Origin: Dactylonectria macrodidyma
Taxonomy: Eukaryota; Ascomycota; Sordariomycetes; Hypocreales; Nectriaceae
Direction: 5' to 3'
DNA length: 64,000 bases
Assembly (NCBI GenBank): GCA_020744425.1
Contig: JAGMUV010000017.1
Coordinates: forward strand, 930,001 to 994,000
Below are positions 44,801-54,680 of this stretch, in pieces (the first letter of the stretch is position 1; each line of letters opens with the position of its first letter). Made by a program: the position numbers and the translations under genes. The notes under the pieces are model-generated. The model ran no database searches and was not told where the DNA came from. It saw nothing but the letters and a program-made list of their open reading frames with translations.

Positions 44801-46698
44801 ACACCAGCAGCCTTCTCAAGAAGCTGGGGTTGCAGCTCTTCGACAAGTGCAGGGTCGCTGATTTGGAGGCGGCTTCCAATGTAGTTTTCCAAGTCTAGAG
44901 CGTGGCCTGGCTGATCTTCCAGCGTCAGCCGGATCCCCTGTCGTAACACAATGTAGGGATAATGTCGACTGGAGAAACAGATTCGGAGTAGCGTACCGCT
45001 CGTGGATTGCTCTACCAGCTCCTCAAAGTATTGGACCATATCCACAACCTGTTGTTCATCACACTCATCGAGAGCATCGATGAAACAAGTAAATGAGCGC
45101 TGACCGAGAGCGGAAACTGCATTGCGAAAAAGGTCCTTGAGAACACTTAAAGAAGGGCAATCATCCTGACTATGGGGAGTAAGGTCCGGATCATCTAAAA
45201 CTGCTTGGAGATCGGGGTACCGCTCGAGCAGCTGGTGCAGCAATGATCGATACATGCCCAAGATAGATTTTTCCAAGTAGTCGCCCCGAGCGTGAAAGAA
45301 AAAGGAAGCAGTGACAGCACGCCCGGGGAGGTCTTTGTTCATCATGCTCAAGTATATAAACTTCATGGTGGTCGATTTGCCAGCACCTGGCTTGCCACTA
45401 ATCCATAAAAAACCATGATGCAGTTCCAACTTCCTGGGATCAAGCCATGCTTGATAGTCAGGGTGGCCGAGAAACCATCGACATGTTTTGGCGTGGGCGG
45501 TTTTGATGTCTTTTTTACGAGAATCGATTTTCTTGAATCTGAGGGAAGCTAGCAAGCGCTGCCGGCGTTCGTGCGATGAATATTGATCTACACATCGGGT
45601 GTGAGCAGCGTTGATTCGAAGTTGTTCCCAAGACTGGTAAGCTAACTTACGAGGGTTGGGCACGTAAGCAACTCTTGCATGCGCTTTTGTCACGGGTAGC
45701 ACCTCGAGCAATTCCCTTGCGTATGCAGCGGCAGTCGCAGCTGCATACCTCTGCCATTCTTTGTTTTTGTGAGAATCCGAGTAGTCGCAGATTCCCCGAA
45801 TTGGGAGGCAAGGTAGAATATCCATCAGGCCAGCAGCCTCCATTTCGAAGCATATAACATCCAGTTGTCGAGCAATATCGTCCCGGGCAGTGCCGCTTCT
45901 CATGACTTGGTTCCCCGAGGCGATGGCACCGTAATGTATCTGCGGATCTTCCGACCCCCGCGGTCTTCGTGGAACTAGCTCCGACTCGTCGCACCCGTTG
46001 CAGCTAGGCGTTGAAGATACATGATCATACAAGGCACGGAAGAGGTGATCCGGTACACTCGGTCGACCGTACCCGGGCAATCCCCCGAATTTCTCCCGTA
46101 GGATGGATGGGACTCGACTGGGCTCCCGCTCATGTGTTGAGCGCAAAGTGGACACAAGTGTGCCAACCTGATTTTGAAGAATCCTTGGAATTGCTGTCCG
46201 CCGGATCTGTCCGTCCTCGACGATCTTCCCCAGATCACACTGCATCACCCTCGTTCCCACGACGATGTCGCCCAGACGCATATCGGCCATGATCGGTACT
46301 CCGCCTCCGATTCCTACCATCAAACCTAGGTGAATTGACGGAAAGGTCCGGATCAAATGCGTCAATACGTTCGCCGCATTATTCGTTCCGTACTGTGCTG
46401 TTGGCAAGCACGCGATGACGATATTATGTTTCCTGATGCTGCCAAGCATGTAGGTGTTACTGTCGTTCGCATATCGAGGCAGGTGGTCGTGAATCTCGTC
46501 TAGCATAGCACGGGCTGCTGCCATCTCTATATGCAGCGCGCAGATCCAGGCGATGGTGTAATCATCGTGCAGAGGCAAATCGTTTTGCAGCTCGTGGATA
46601 GTGTTGTCCAGGTAATTAGGCAAAGTCTTCTGTCGCTTTGTAGGGTAAGAGGAGCTTCTCTCGGCATGATCGTCGTCCTGGCGTCGTTTTCCATCCAT
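41863..46698 (-). CDS. NLR-like STAND protein: PNP/UDP-phosphorylase-like, NACHT, ankyrin repeats
   Basis: I start at MDGKRRQDDDHAER (46698), giving 1,611 residues; the frame stays open 63 codons upstream, but that part does not look like the family. The N-terminal nucleoside-phosphorylase-like domain (about 45-345) has YTIAWICALHIEMAAA, LGLMVGIGGGVP and the late VICFEMEAAGLMD. NACHT has Walker A GKPGAGKSTTMKF (about 433) and Walker B CFIDALDECDEQQ (about 538). From about residue 945 there are about 21 ankyrin repeats, the last 19 nearly identical (GHEATARLLIEKGA...). Fungal proteins of this class are implicated in non-self recognition and cell death, the repeats being the hypervariable sensor. 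It lies in the same island as the CHAT protease and two other STAND genes. Nothing is broken. Its 3' flank recurs at the very end of the window. Confidence 0.93.
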   Translation of the reverse strand: MDGKRRQDDDHAERSSSYPTKRQKTLPNYLDNTIHELQNDLPLHDDYTIAWICALHIEMAAARAMLDEIHDHLPRYANDSNTYMLGSIRKHNIVIACLPTAQYGTNNAANVLTHLIRTFPSIHLGLMVGIGGGVPIMADMRLGDIVVGTRVMQCDLGKIVEDGQIRRTAIPRILQNQVGTLVSTLRSTHEREPSRVPSILREKFGGLPGYGRPSVPDHLFRALYDHVSSTPSCNGCDESELVPRRPRGSEDPQIHYGAIASGNQVMRSGTARDDIARQLDVICFEMEAAGLMDILPCLPIRGICDYSDSHKNKEWQRYAAATAAAYARELLEVLPVTKAHARVAYVPNPRKLAYQSWEQLRINAAHTRCVDQYSSHERRQRLLASLRFKKIDSRKKDIKTAHAKTCRWFLGHPDYQAWLDPRKLELHHGFLWISGKPGAGKSTTMKFIYLSMMNKDLPGRAVTASFFFHARGDYLEKSILGMYRSLLHQLLERYPDLQAVLDDPDLTPHSQDDCPSLSVLKDLFRNAVSALGQRSFTCFIDALDECDEQQVVDMVQYFEELVEQSTSGTLLRICFSSRHYPYIVLRQGIRLTLEDQPGHALDLENYIGSRLQISDPALVEELQPQLLEKAAGVFLWVVLVVDILNKEYRGGRPALRKRLAEIPSGLSELFKDILRRDNDNMEDLLLCILWILNSKRPLRPKEFYHALWSGLSLKDLADSDIPTVTGPDASSCIERYVISSSKGLAEITKSKEQPTVQFIHESVRDFLIKDKGLHELWPDLGFDWEIPSHERLKQCCSAYIDNHLARISMVNSDEEGEISKQFPFLEYASCHVLYHADAAASAIPQNEFLTKFSTPDWITIINRFESYKARQYTPDANLLYILADKGFAELIRTQPKEQPCTYIPKERYRYPLFAALANGHKHAVAALLDLPSSFYNGVDIADGLTCRKNFTEYKDRTPLSWAAQNGRICIIELLLQNRITVTEADRGGRRPLSRASEKGHEATVRLLIEKGADINASDKDGRAPLSWASEKGHEATARLLIEKGANVNTSDKDGRAPLLRALEKGHEATARLLIEKGANVNAIDEHGQTPLSWASRKGHEATARLLIEKGANVNASNKYSQTPLSWASENGHEATARLLIEKGADVNAGHKDGRAPLSWASEKGHEATVRLLIEKGANVNAIDEHGRAPLLRALEKGHEATARLLIEKGANVNAIDEHGQTPLSWASRKGHEATARLLIEKGANVNASNKYSQTPLSWASWKSHEATARLLIEKGADVNTSDKDGRAPLSWASEKGHEATARLLIEKGANVNASNKYSQTPLFWASWKGHEVTARLLIEKGANVNTSDEDGRAPLSWASENGHEATARLLIEKGADVNAGDKDGRAPLFWASWNGYEATARLLIEKGADVNASDKDSRTPLSWASWKGHEATARLLIEKGADVNVSDKDSQTPLLQALEKGHEATARLLIEKGADVNISGPFGRTPLSRALEKGHEATVRLLLDNGADVNVSDKDGRTPLLWASWNGHEATVKLLLDNGANVNVSDPFGQTPLSLASWNGHEAMVRLLLDNGADVNVSDPFGQTPLLRASKNGHEVTVRLLIEKGAQLEST

Positions 46699-47552
46699 GC
46701 CGTCCTGGAAGCCATCCGGCAGGTGATGATTCGTAGATGCGTATAATAACCGTTGGTAGAGACATATACCACAGATGGACGAAAGGGAAGGCGTTTGGTG
46801 GAGGGTGATTATCATGCAGTGTTTTGCGGCCGATTCGTGTTTCGAGACGGGTAGATGGAGGAGGCACGAGGCAGATTGAGCAAACATCAGGCTGCGGTGA
46901 ATCAGGCTGCGGTGAATGGTGGCGCTGCTACGCGAGCACTGCCACCACTAACGAGGCGAAAAAGAAAGCCCGTCAGACTGTGATAGGAGGTTTACAGCAG
47001 CTTAACTGCCAACGGCCATTGGAGGCGGATGGGGCCGAGCTAGACGCCAAGCCGTCCCGCATACCGAATCCCTATCATTTGTTTCTTTCCTGTCGCTCAA
47101 CCTCACTGCCTCCGCCGTCCCTGTGAGATCGTTTGCGGCGGCCTGGGTGAACCTGATCATGGACATAGTTTTGAATTCTTAATCAAAGGACAGCCGGAAA
47201 GTTGCAGCCCCGTGCCAACCCAGTCACTATTTAGTTCGCAGTGGGCCAAGCGCCCTTTCAATTTAACCATTCTTGAAGCAGACCCGCCCCCGCCTGATCG
47301 CAGGCCCACGCTGCCCAGCCCGGATTTCCTTTATCCCCTGATGCAGCTCGCTCCTCACGCAACAGAGCAGCTGGGCGGTGCGCAAGTCAGAATGAAGCCC
47401 GCGCGTGCTACGGACACATTCCGAGCAGTTGCAAGGACCCAGTGGACTGCCACCTTGGATCCTGCTAATCCGCCGGCACGTAATCTGACCGTCGAACCCT
47501 TGGTGCAGAGAAGTACTATGACTGAATTTACCCGGAACGGGGCGAAGTGATG
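46699..47552. other. Intergenic, NLR upstream region
   Basis: This spacer between the PNP-NACHT-ANK start and the kinase stop holds no supported gene. A short direct repeat (AATCAGGCTGCGGTGAAT-like, twice) lies near 46886-46918. Confidence 0.5.
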
Positions 47553-48782
47553 CTATCTCTCCGCCAACACCCTAGGGTCCCTCTGAGCTTCCAAAATGAT
47601 TTCCTTCATCGAGGAATACAGCTCCGGCTCTAGCTTCTTCCACCTCTCACCGTTTGGGAATATCTTCCTCCGCAATCTGTTGACCCATGGGATCAATGCT
47701 TGGTAGTACGACGTGAAATTCTCTTCCGCAATCTTGAGAAAGATACTTTCATCGCCTATCGTACCGACCTTCGATCGAATTAGTTTGTTATCACTCTCGA
47801 AATTCCAACTGTCAAACTCAGTTGGTCCAATATCTTTGCCCGGCGCGTCGTAGTGGATGCATATCCAGAACAGGACCCAGAAGAATGACTCAAGATCGTG
47901 CATGAAGGAATGCTGCTCGCCCAGAAGAGCCCCGATTGCCATGAAAGCCCTCGTGCCAGTCTTTCCCCTTGCTCCCGAGGCGCCTTCACGTTGCTCCTTG
48001 ATGGCGAGGTCAAGGTCAATCAAGAACGCAGACCAGGAGGGGTTGTTGTCATCCTCATTGATCATCATGTTGTTGATTGAGATGTCTCTGTGGAGATAGC
48101 CAGCAGCGTGCAAAGACTGGTGTCCTTCAATGCAGCTCTCGAATGCAGCCAGTAGAGCCACCCGAGATCTTGCTTTGTAGATAGGCTTCCCATAATCACG
48201 AAGAATGACCCGCCGATGTACCCGGTTTGCCAGTACTTCGGTGCTTATCTTTGTTGGGGATGCTGAATAGGATCGCTTGCTCGGCGGCAGAGCGGCGTCA
48301 GTTTCGCTGGATGGCCGCTTCACGCCAGCGCTGCTGCTTCGCCCTTTGCGCGAAACACTAGACGCGCTCGCACTTGACGGCAGCATCGAGCGTTCGGGAC
48401 GATAATTCGTAGCTTTTGTGACGTCCAGCTCCTTTCGAATATTTATGCGAACGTCGTCATCAGCACCGCGTACGCTAACAGTCTCATGGTGGTAGTATCG
48501 GGCGACGTTAACCACGCCTTTCTCAGTCGCCTCTTGGAGGAGTTTGCCCTCTTCGTCCCGGTCCGTGTACTGCCACGAGTCTTTGATAACAAGCGGCGTC
48601 TGCGGGTCCTCGTTGCGATGGGCTTTCCAACAGGTTGTCGCCCGACCGGCGATGCAACGTGCTCGCGTCATGACTTCGCCAATGATGAGACGCTCTGTTT
48701 TGCCGTTTCGCTCGATCTCGATATACTGCTCGTCGCCGGATGTGATAATGGTAGAGTCAAACCCAAGCCCCTCCTCGTTCAT
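47553..48782 (-). CDS. FunK1-type fungal protein kinase, N-terminally truncated
   Basis: 409 residues match the C-terminal half of the fungal-specific FunK1 kinase family. MNEEGLGFDSTII begins where family members are already mid-protein. VIKDSWQY holds the ATP-site Lys, YLHRDISINNMMI (about 230) the HRD catalytic loop, and FLIDLDLA the metal-binding loop in place of DFG. GTRAFMAIGALL follows. A Ser-rich insert lies at about 130-180. The first in-frame codon just upstream of the ATG region is a stop (TAG), so the usual N-terminal 250-300 residues are missing or have been replaced. The missing part abuts the TPR gene downstream of which it lies (51 bp apart). The kinase core itself looks intact, so a short functional kinase is possible. 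Confidence 0.8.
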   Translation of the reverse strand: MNEEGLGFDSTIITSGDEQYIEIERNGKTERLIIGEVMTRARCIAGRATTCWKAHRNEDPQTPLVIKDSWQYTDRDEEGKLLQEATEKGVVNVARYYHHETVSVRGADDDVRINIRKELDVTKATNYRPERSMLPSSASASSVSRKGRSSSAGVKRPSSETDAALPPSKRSYSASPTKISTEVLANRVHRRVILRDYGKPIYKARSRVALLAAFESCIEGHQSLHAAGYLHRDISINNMMINEDDNNPSWSAFLIDLDLAIKEQREGASGARGKTGTRAFMAIGALLGEQHSFMHDLESFFWVLFWICIHYDAPGKDIGPTEFDSWNFESDNKLIRSKVGTIGDESIFLKIAEENFTSYYQALIPWVNRLRRKIFPNGERWKKLEPELYSSMKEIILEAQRDPRVLAER

Positions 48783-48832
48783 CCGGTAGGATGTGCAGTT
48801 CTATCTTGAAGAGAGCAGAGACTTCGGCATCC

Positions 48833-51145
48833 CTATTCAGGCGGCTCGTTCGGTCTCTTTACACGATGAGATTTGAAGATTCCGCGGAACTTAGCTGCTA
48901 ATCGTCCTGGCGCTTTTGGTCCGCCCTTTGACTTAGTTTCTTTGCTCTTTTTGTTCGTGCTCATCTCTGCTGATCCAGTTAGTCCGCCTTTAGCATTTAA
49001 TGGAAAGTGGTGACTTGTGTTACCTTTGATGCGTTGTAAGGATTCCATGTTGCGCATGACCATCGATGAGTTAGGATGGTTGGGTCCCAGAGCGGTTTGG
49101 AAACCATGTAGGGCCCGCCCGTACATCTCCTCTGCCTCCTTGGACTTGCCTTGGTCTTTGTAGAGGCTCCCTAAGTTGTTGACTGTCGTAAGAGTCGACG
49201 TGTGATGAGGACCAAGCGCCTTCTCCTTGCCTTCTAGCGCCCGCTCATACATCTCCACTGCCTCCTTAAACTTGCCTTGGTCTTTGTAGAGGTTCCCTAA
49301 GTTGTTGACTGTCGTAAGAGTCGACGTGTGATGAGGACCAAGCGCCTTCTCCGTGCCTTCTAGCGCCCGCTCATACATCTCCTCTGCCTCCTTGAACTTG
49401 CCTTGGTCTTTGTAGAGGCTCCCTAAGTTGTTGACTGTCGTAAGAGTCGACGTGTGATGAGGACCAAGCGCCTTCTCCTTGCCTTCTAGCGCCCGCTCAT
49501 ACATCTCCTCTGCCTCCTTAAACTTGCCTTGGTCTGAGTAGAGGTTCCCTAAGTTGTTGACTGTCGTAAGAGTCGACGTGTGATGAGGTCCAAGCGCCTT
49601 CTTCGTGCCTTCTAGCGACCGCTCATACATCTCCTCTGCCTCCTTGAACTTGCCTTGGTCTGAGTAGAGGATCCCTAAGTTGTTGACTGTGTTGAGAGTC
49701 GACGTGTGATGAGGACCAAGTGCCTTCTCCTTGCCATCTAGCGCCCGCTCATACATCTCCTCTGCCTCCTTAAACTTGCCTTGGTCTGAGTAGAGCAGAC
49801 CTAAGTTGTTGACTGTGCTGAGAGTCGATGTGTGATGAGGTCCAAGTGCCTTCTCATAGCCTTCTAGCGCCCGCTCATACATCTCCTCTGCCTCCTTGAA
49901 CTTGCCTTGGTCTTTGTAGAGGATCCCTAAGTTGTTGACTGTATCGAGAGTCGATGTGTGATGAGGTCCAAGCGCCTTCTCCGTGCCATCTAGCGCCCGC
50001 TCATACATCTCCTCTGCCTCCTTAAACTTGCCTTGGTTTAAGTAGAGGTTCCCTAAGTTATTGACTGTGTCGAGAGTCGATGTGTGATGAGGTCCAAGTG
50101 CCTTCTCATAGCCTTCTAGCGCCCGCTCATACATCTCCTCTGCCTCCTTAAACTTGCCTTGGTCTGAGTAGAGCAGACCTAAGTTGTTGACTGTGTTGAG
50201 AGTCGATGTGTGATGAGGTCCAAGTGCCTTCTCATAGCCTTCTAGCGCCCGCTCATACATCTCCTCTGCCTCCTTGAACTTGCCTTGGTCTTTATAGAGG
50301 ATCCCTAAGTTGTTGACTGTATTGAGAGTCGATGTGTGATGAGGTCCAAGTGCCTTCTCCTTGCCATCTAGCGCCCGCTCATACATCTCCTCTGCCTCCT
50401 TGAACTTGCCTTGGTCTAAGTAGAGCATCCCGAGCATATGTAACGAGCCCATCACCAGTTCATCGCTAATATACCAAACACCTGCATCCGAGAGTACCTC
50501 TCGCATCCATTCTGCGCACCTCTCCGCGTGTGGGAGAAGTCTCTGCTGGAAGATCCAATACTCCTTCGAATCAAGCGTCGGCACCGAGGAACCGACCACC
50601 ACGAGCGCCAGCCTTGCCGACTTGTGTTTCTGCTGATCATCATCCAAGAACGACGCCCACCTGTGCACCACCGGGTGCATGGAATAGCTGCCTGTCAATC
50701 CTTGCTGGGTTTCGACCATCGAGTACCGAAGTAGCAGGCCGATAGAGTCCAGGAATCGCACTTTGTTGCGAGCCATCTCCCTGAGCCAATCGGGCCACCC
50801 GTCTACCCCTTCCGCCACTGCCGCCGCTCCAAGTAGACCGTGCCACAGCTGCTTGTTGTCGAGAAAGGCCCAGAGTCGCAACAGACTGGCAGCGTCGATG
50901 CTCTTGCTCTCAATCTCCTTGAACGAAACCATCCACGTTGTTGCAATGCTTCCCTGCTCGTAATCCAGAAGTGGGCGGCTCGATACATCGCGGGGTCCCA
51001 TCAGCTCGTCCCACTGGTGTTTGTATATCTGCACATACGTCGTTGCGTCGATGCCCTTTTCCCGTAGGTACGAGGCGGCTTGCGCCAGCGCTAGCGGCAG
51101 GCCGTCTAGCAGCTTGAGGAGCTGATCACAGTCCGAGCCGAGCAT
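48833..51145 (-). CDS. TPR half of a patatin-NB-ARC-TPR protein
   Basis: This frame continues the NB-ARC gene upstream: SDCDQLLKLLDGLPLALAQAASYLREKG is the standard end of a fungal NB-ARC domain. It is followed by a helical region with WASFLDDDQQKHK, then eleven 42-residue kinesin-light-chain-type TPRs (DQGKFKEAEEMYERALEG.EKALGPHHTSTL), and a basic tail (KKSKETKSKGG). A small intron near 48972-49025 probably precedes the tail. The link to the NB-ARC part is faulty: a GTGAGT donor at 51195-51190 has no in-frame AG acceptor before GSDCDQ, where the expected site near 51139 reads CG. Either the gene is split by a splice mutation, the assembly has an error, or this part is translated separately from the ATG at 51145. 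The TPR DNA repeats (126 bp) are nearly identical. Confidence 0.85.
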   Translation of the reverse strand: MLGSDCDQLLKLLDGLPLALAQAASYLREKGIDATTYVQIYKHQWDELMGPRDVSSRPLLDYEQGSIATTWMVSFKEIESKSIDAASLLRLWAFLDNKQLWHGLLGAAAVAEGVDGWPDWLREMARNKVRFLDSIGLLLRYSMVETQQGLTGSYSMHPVVHRWASFLDDDQQKHKSARLALVVVGSSVPTLDSKEYWIFQQRLLPHAERCAEWMREVLSDAGVWYISDELVMGSLHMLGMLYLDQGKFKEAEEMYERALDGKEKALGPHHTSTLNTVNNLGILYKDQGKFKEAEEMYERALEGYEKALGPHHTSTLNTVNNLGLLYSDQGKFKEAEEMYERALEGYEKALGPHHTSTLDTVNNLGNLYLNQGKFKEAEEMYERALDGTEKALGPHHTSTLDTVNNLGILYKDQGKFKEAEEMYERALEGYEKALGPHHTSTLSTVNNLGLLYSDQGKFKEAEEMYERALDGKEKALGPHHTSTLNTVNNLGILYSDQGKFKEAEEMYERSLEGTKKALGPHHTSTLTTVNNLGNLYSDQGKFKEAEEMYERALEGKEKALGPHHTSTLTTVNNLGSLYKDQGKFKEAEEMYERALEGTEKALGPHHTSTLTTVNNLGNLYKDQGKFKEAVEMYERALEGKEKALGPHHTSTLTTVNNLGSLYKDQGKSKEAEEMYGRALHGFQTALGPNHPNSSMVMRNMESLQRIKGNTSHHFPLNAKGGLTGSAEMSTNKKSKETKSKGGPKAPGRLAAKFRGIFKSHRVKRPNEPPE

Positions 51146-51195
51146 AAAGTAAGATTCCCATCACGCTTCAGTTGATGTAGGAGACCAAGACTCAC

Positions 51196-52930
51196 CGAGT
51201 TCGCCGCCATACCATTTCTCAAAAATAGTCCTGCTGAGACTTAGATCAACCTTGGCCAATCGCCTGGACTCGCCTAGCTGCGCAAGGCGCGAAAGCCGCG
51301 TTGTGACCAGTATTGCCCCATGATCGCCGGGTAAGTAGCGCCTCAGATCGTATGCGCCTGTCAGGCTGCCTTGCTCGTGGTCTTGGTCAACATTGTCAAA
51401 GATCAGCAACCAGTCGCCGTTGTCAGGCCGCGCAAGCCACTCCATCACGCTCGCAACGGCGGTATCGAGATCGTCCTTGCCGTGCGCCTCGGATTGATCC
51501 CGGCCTGTGCTGGGAATTTGCCCTTTACGAATCCGGTTGATGCAGCTCGCAATGCTCCCTCTGAGACGGGCATCCGACCTGCCGTCGAGCCAGAAGACCG
51601 AGCTGAACGTGGCCTGGTGGCGCCGGGCGAAATCGATAGCTAGCTGTGTCTTCCCGACGCCGCCGAGTCCGTGCAGCACGAAGACCTTCCTCGTCTGTCG
51701 GGAATCCGATCGGCGGGGCAAGAGGTATCTCTCCAGATCGGCAGTGTCAGACGGCCTGTCGACGAAGTTGCTCGACGCGGGGACACCGTCCAGGCTAAAG
51801 GGTGTCTTGTAGGAACCGAAGTCTTGCGACGATGGATTAGCGACGCCACGATGGGAGGTGGGAACGTAATATAAGAACGTGCAGAGACTAGGATTAACTA
51901 ACATTGCTTTCTCGCAAGGCCGTTTGCGCATGCCTTCATCTGTCTAAACACGTCCTGCGACGCGACATACCGGCCGGTCGCCGCCGCAATCTCGCGCTGC
52001 TTCCTCGACTCTTCCAGACCAACATTCTCGAGACCACGGACAACGTTGAAGCGGTAATACCGGCCTTCATCGTCGAGGCTGGATCTGTCGCGACGAAACT
52101 GCTCCGCCGTCGTCTCTGTTTCTGTCGCAAGCTTCTTTAGGGTAGCTCCGATGCCTAGGACATCATCACGCACGGGCCTTATGGCGGGTACGCCCGTCCC
52201 GATCGACACCAGGCACCGAAGACTGCCCCGCAGCTGGTCGCCCCAGACATCTTGAGCCTGGTTCCAAAGCGCGTATACGGGATTGTTCGCTCCTAGGGCA
52301 CCGTCGACGAACTGCTCTTGAAAGGGCCCGATGGCGATTGGATCGAAGAAGGTAGTCGCGGCAGACGTAGCGCGACAGGCTTGCCATATCTTGGTGGAGT
52401 CATAGAGGTGAGCCAATCCGCGGGGACGGTAGCTCGTTAGGCACACGGTGTCGCCAGTTTCTTTGCTCGTCGCGCAGACGAAGCTTATCGGTTAGCCGTG
52501 CCGCAAGGTAATGGAGGGAGTTGGAAACTTACACTTTGCAAGCTGTGTTGGGGGGATCTTGAAGAAGCGCGTCTTCGCCGTGGCCGTTGTCCACCAGTAT
52601 TTGTTTGACTGCCTGCTCCAGCGCCGCAGTATCGAATCTGCCCTGGAACTGGCCGTTAATCTTGACCCTGTGGCTCTTCTTTTCGAACACCTTGTCGGAC
52701 AAGGACGTGTAGGCAGTGATGCATTCGTCAATCGTCATTCTCAGGCGCCCCAGCATGATAGCGATCAGGCCGCCGGTGCTGGTGCCGCCGATCATATCGA
52801 AGTAGTCGCATGGCTTGGGCGGGGAGTCGGGGTCGATGGTAGACATGAGATTTTGTAGAATCATTAGCGAGGATAGGCCGCGAACTCCGCCGCCGTCAAG
52901 GGCAAGTAGGCGAATGTCATTGTCGGGCAT
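51196..52930 (-). CDS. Patatin phospholipase and NB-ARC half of an NLR-like protein
   Basis: Exons are complement(52533..52930), (51903..52483) and (51196..51822). Introns 52484-52532 and 51823-51902 are canonical. The patatin domain has LALDGGGVRGLSS (oxyanion loop), GGTSTGG with Ser51, and VDGALGANNP with the partner Asp, so lipid hydrolase activity is likely retained. After the splice KQ-YFGSYKTPFSLDGVP the NB-ARC begins. It has HGLGGVGKTQLAIDFARR (P-loop), WLLIFDNVD (Walker B), GAILVTTRLSRLA and IFEKWYGGELG. It then meets the doubtful exon boundary that should lead to the TPR half. Patatin-NB-ARC-TPR is a known fungal NLR architecture with a lipase effector. A shorter copy of the patatin part lies as a relic near 63.2 kb. 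Confidence 0.9.
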
Positions 52931-53312
52931 GGTGCCTCAGAGAGCCGTCCTGGGGGAGGTTTGCAAGAGGGAAGCAACGGCATCAGGCTGTCAGCGAACT
53001 TGGGCGGCTATGGATGAAGCGACCTGCTCCTATGTGGCGCATGTTAGAGCGGCTAGCACAGCGGTACGCGGGGGTCCATGAATTGATTCGGGGGACTTTC
53101 AGGCAGGAGTTAAATGCCAAGTTCCTAGCTGATATTGGTTAATAAACATGCCGAGACAGAAAGGCAGAAAGGCAGAAATCATATCTGTCGTGCTCGTCGT
53201 TTTCCGAAAGTGTAGCAGGCGGGTCATCAGCATTGGGCATACGCACGTAGTCCTAGCCCTCTAGTCTGAGCCTGGGGATGAGAACGTGAGATGCCCAGCC
53301 AAGTTCTGCCTA
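52931..53312. other. Intergenic, NLR upstream region
   Basis: The stretch upstream of the patatin start holds no supported gene. The transposon composite begins just after it. Confidence 0.5.
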
Positions 53313-53320
53313 GTTCTGAG

Positions 53321-54672
53321 TTACGTCAGCAAGCTCAGGCCATTGTGGCTCGTGCCTACGGCAGCGGAGCACGCTACTCACGTGCGCTCCTCGAGCAAAT
53401 GGCCTGAGGATTCTGTCCAGGTTTTTGGGCGCGTGCGGATTTTTTTTCCACCAAATAGACTCCATCTTAAAACTCATTTTCAACCACAACCACAGGGCGT
53501 CCAGTAAATTGAAGAACGTCATTCGATTCATCTGCTTTTATTCTATAACTGATTGAATTTTGGGCCATGTGAGCCCAAGTTCTGCGTTGTGAAAGTACGC
53601 GGTTTAACCAGGCTGTCTCTTCATCCCACCGAACTCGTCCAGATTGTAAGTACACAGCTACTAATGGATGAGGATTTCGATGTGGTTGAGGCCACGACCC
53701 ATCAGCGTTTTCCACAGGCCACACTGATTAAATAGGAGGAAAACTTAGTTTGTAGATAGAATATGCGTTGATGCACAATTGATTGAATTTTAAGATACTT
53801 GCGACGTGTTTTGATGCGGTTATTGATGGATACGTAAGAACTTAGTCTCCAGAATCACGAAAAAAAAAAAGGTACAAAGTTTCCGCAGAGCAGTGGGCGT
53901 ATTGGACAGAATCCTCAGGCCATTTGTTACCTCAGCAAGCTCAGACCATTTGCTCGTGCCAAGGCAACGGACGGGACTATACCTAATCTGTAAAGTCATG
54001 TGCACGCTATACCTAATCGGTACCGTCCTCGAGCAAATGGCCTGAGGATTGGGTCCAGCTTTTTGGGCACGTGCGGAGGTTTTTTCCACGAAATGGACTC
54101 CATCTTAACATTCATTTTCGACCACAACCACAAGGCGTTCAGTAAATGGAAGAGAATCATTCGATTCAACGACTGCCATTCTACAACTGAGTGAATTTTG
54201 GCTTATGTCAGCCCAAGACTTATGCCGTCAGAGTGCGCGGTTTAACTTAGGCCATCTCTCCACCACCCAACCAGTCCAAAGTATAAGTATACCGGTATGC
54301 ATACTAATTGAGAAGGATTCCGATATGGTCAAGGCCACCACATATCAGAGTTTTCCACAAGATACGGGCGTAGGAGTGGTATAAAAATGGATGGCTAGAT
54401 AGAGCATATCTTTATGCACAGCCCAGTGAAATCAAGGCCAAATCCAATGTGTTTTGACGTGGCAGTTAATGGAGATGTAAAGACATGGTCTTCAGAATCG
54501 CAAAAACAAGGTACAAAATAACCGCAGAGCAGTGGGCGCGTTGGACAGAATCCTCAGACCATTTGCTCGAGGACGGTACCGATTAGGTATAGCGTGCACA
54601 TGACTTTACAGATTAGGTATAGTCCCGTCCGTTGCCTTGGCACGAGCAAATGGTCTGAGCTTGCTGAGGTAA
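53321..54672. mobile_element. Composite non-autonomous TIR transposon with 8-bp target duplication
   Basis: The 1,352-bp unit begins TTACGTCAGCAAGCTCAGGCC and ends ...GGTCTGAGCTTGCTGAGGTAA. It is flanked by GTTCTGAG on both sides (53313-53320 and 54673-54680). It contains two related elements in the same orientation: part A (53321-53926), whose right terminus stops at CCATTTG, and a complete B (53927-54672, 746 bp) with inverted ends of about 120 bp. The two ~520-bp bodies are alignable but diverged. There is no duplication around B alone. No transposase reading frame exists. An 8-bp duplication fits hAT-, P- or KDZ-type elements. Confidence 0.88.
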
Positions 54673-54680
54673 GTTCTGAG

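Noticed and set aside
53927..54672. Element B as an independent insertion into element A
   Set aside because: The bases on either side of B (GCCATTTG and GTTCTGAG) are not a target duplication; the duplication belongs to the whole composite.
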